Position numbers and translations under genes: made by a program
Part shown: positions 63,350 through 64,000 of the stretch, piece after piece
How positions within the stretch are numbered: position 1 is the stretch's first letter
Layout: the number at the start of each line of letters is the position of its first letter
Notes under the pieces: generated by a model
What the model saw: the letters and a program-made list of their open reading frames with translations, nothing else
Databases searched by the model: none
Told to the model about the DNA's origin: nothing
DNA from: Aquibaculum sediminis
Lineage (GTDB): Bacteria; Pseudomonadota; Alphaproteobacteria; Kiloniellales; DSM-21159
Assembly (NCBI RefSeq): GCF_040712085.1
Contig: NZ_JBFCVK010000009.1
Location: 62,001 to 126,000, forward strand
Direction of reading: 5' to 3'
Length of the DNA: 64,000 nucleotides

Positions 63350-64000
63350 ATGTCCACCACCGCCGAAACCGCCAAGCCTGCCGGCCGCAAGGTCATTATC
63401 ACCTGCGCCGTGACGGGCTCGATCCACACGCCAACCATGACTCCGCATCTGCCCATCACGCCGGACGAGATCGCGACGGAGGCCGTGGCCGCGGCGGAGG
63501 CCGGCGCGTCGATTTTGCATCTGCACGCCCGCGATCCCAAGGACGGCAAGCCGACTCCGGATCCGGCGGTCTTCATGGAGTTCCTGCCGCGCATCAAGCA
63601 GTCCACCGATGCGGTGGTGAACATCACCACCGGCGGCGGTCACGGCATGTCCCTGGAAGAGCGCCTGGCAGCCCCGCTCAAGGCCAGTCCGGAAATGTGC
63701 TCGCTCAACATGGGCTCGATGAACTTCGGTCTCTTCCCGCTGCTCGACAAGTATCCCTCTTTCCAGCACGAGTGGGAGCGCAAGCACCTTGAGAACAGCC
63801 GGGACTTCATTTTCCGGAATACGTTCAAGGATATTGAGCAGGTTCTTGAGCGATTGGGCGAGGGATGCGGCACCCGCTTCGAGTTCGAGTGCTACGATGT
63901 GGGTCACCTCTACAATCTGGCCCACTTCCTCGACCGCAAGCTGGTCAAGCCGCCGCTCTTCGTGCAGACCATTTTCGGCATACTGGGCGGCATCGGCCCC
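63350..64000 (+). CDS. BKACE (DUF849) family beta-keto acid cleavage enzyme, 3' end missing
   Basis: The 217 visible codons match the BKACE family, zinc enzymes that cleave beta-keto acids with acetyl-CoA. The N-terminus KVIITCAVTGSIHTPTMTP, the metal-binding LHLHARDP and the substrate-loop STDAVVNITTGGGHGMSLEER are typical. Known members act on 3-keto-5-aminohexanoate or dehydrocarnitine. The gene continues past the window, 18 bp after the PotA-like gene, so it is probably in the same operon. The substrate is undetermined. Confidence 0.9.
   Translation, partial: MSTTAETAKPAGRKVIITCAVTGSIHTPTMTPHLPITPDEIATEAVAAAEAGASILHLHARDPKDGKPTPDPAVFMEFLPRIKQSTDAVVNITTGGGHGMSLEERLAAPLKASPEMCSLNMGSMNFGLFPLLDKYPSFQHEWERKHLENSRDFIFRNTFKDIEQVLERLGEGCGTRFEFECYDVGHLYNLAHFLDRKLVKPPLFVQTIFGILGGIGP

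Overview
The window is about 64 kb of GC-rich, densely packed bacterial chromosome. I read it as a free-living alphaproteobacterium. The strongest markers are a circularly permuted (two-piece) ssrA/tmRNA gene, an alpha-type SspB next to it, a short prolyl-tRNA synthetase, the yicC-gmk pair and a DUF3775 protein. Order Rhodospirillales is possible but not provable from the sequence. I saw no insertion sequences, prophage genes, CRISPR arrays or rRNA/tRNA genes.

Layout. 1-12.4 kb (+): a translationally coupled alpha-glucan/trehalose operon, treS-maltokinase (cut by the window edge), glgB, glgX, treZ, malQ, treY. It holds the TreY-TreZ route and the TreS/maltokinase route around one glucan pool. 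12.4-20 kb: rpsD with promoter and terminator, an extradiol-dioxygenase-like gene, a leftward DUF3775-amidotransferase-rluB-rsmD operon, tadA, a CelD-type acetyltransferase and thyX. 19.7-20.6 kb: permuted ssrA followed by sspB, i.e. the degradation tag beside its proteolytic adaptor. 20.6-31 kb: fused pabAB, argG, nrdAB behind tandem NrdR-like boxes, a DUF2254 membrane protein, a PLP dehydratase and an orphan TRAP-type binding protein.

31-40 kb: a small phosphatase, an MFS transporter, a UvrD-type helicase, a phnD-phnC-phnE-phnE operon with a Pho-box-like repeat, and mnmA. 40-46 kb: a PCu(A)C-fold protein lacking its usual copper ligands, an SDR enzyme, yicC-gmk-cysS-prmA and a DoxX protein. 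46.3-49.8 kb: a regulated sulfur-type cassette. A promoter, a SAM-II-like aptamer and mutually exclusive hairpins (antiterminator/terminator) precede an SsuA/TauA-type ABC transporter and an OsmC protein. Then come a LysR-CaiB pair, proS-lolC-lolD and a DinG-like helicase with a probable leaderless promoter. 58.2-64 kb: a LysR gene divergent from a polyamine-type ABC operon ending in a BKACE (DUF849) enzyme cut by the window edge. A T-N11-A operator lies about 66 bp upstream of the predicted start of that operon.

The observations most worth following up are the SAM-II-like attenuator on a sulfonate-type transporter, the ssrA-sspB neighbourhood, the LysR/ABC/BKACE catabolic cluster, the tandem NrdR boxes upstream of an ATP-cone-less NrdA, and the PCu(A)C homologue without copper ligands. 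Most other genes are ordinary housekeeping genes. Gene starts were chosen from Shine-Dalgarno spacing and family N-termini; all functional calls are by recognition of family motifs, not by database search.
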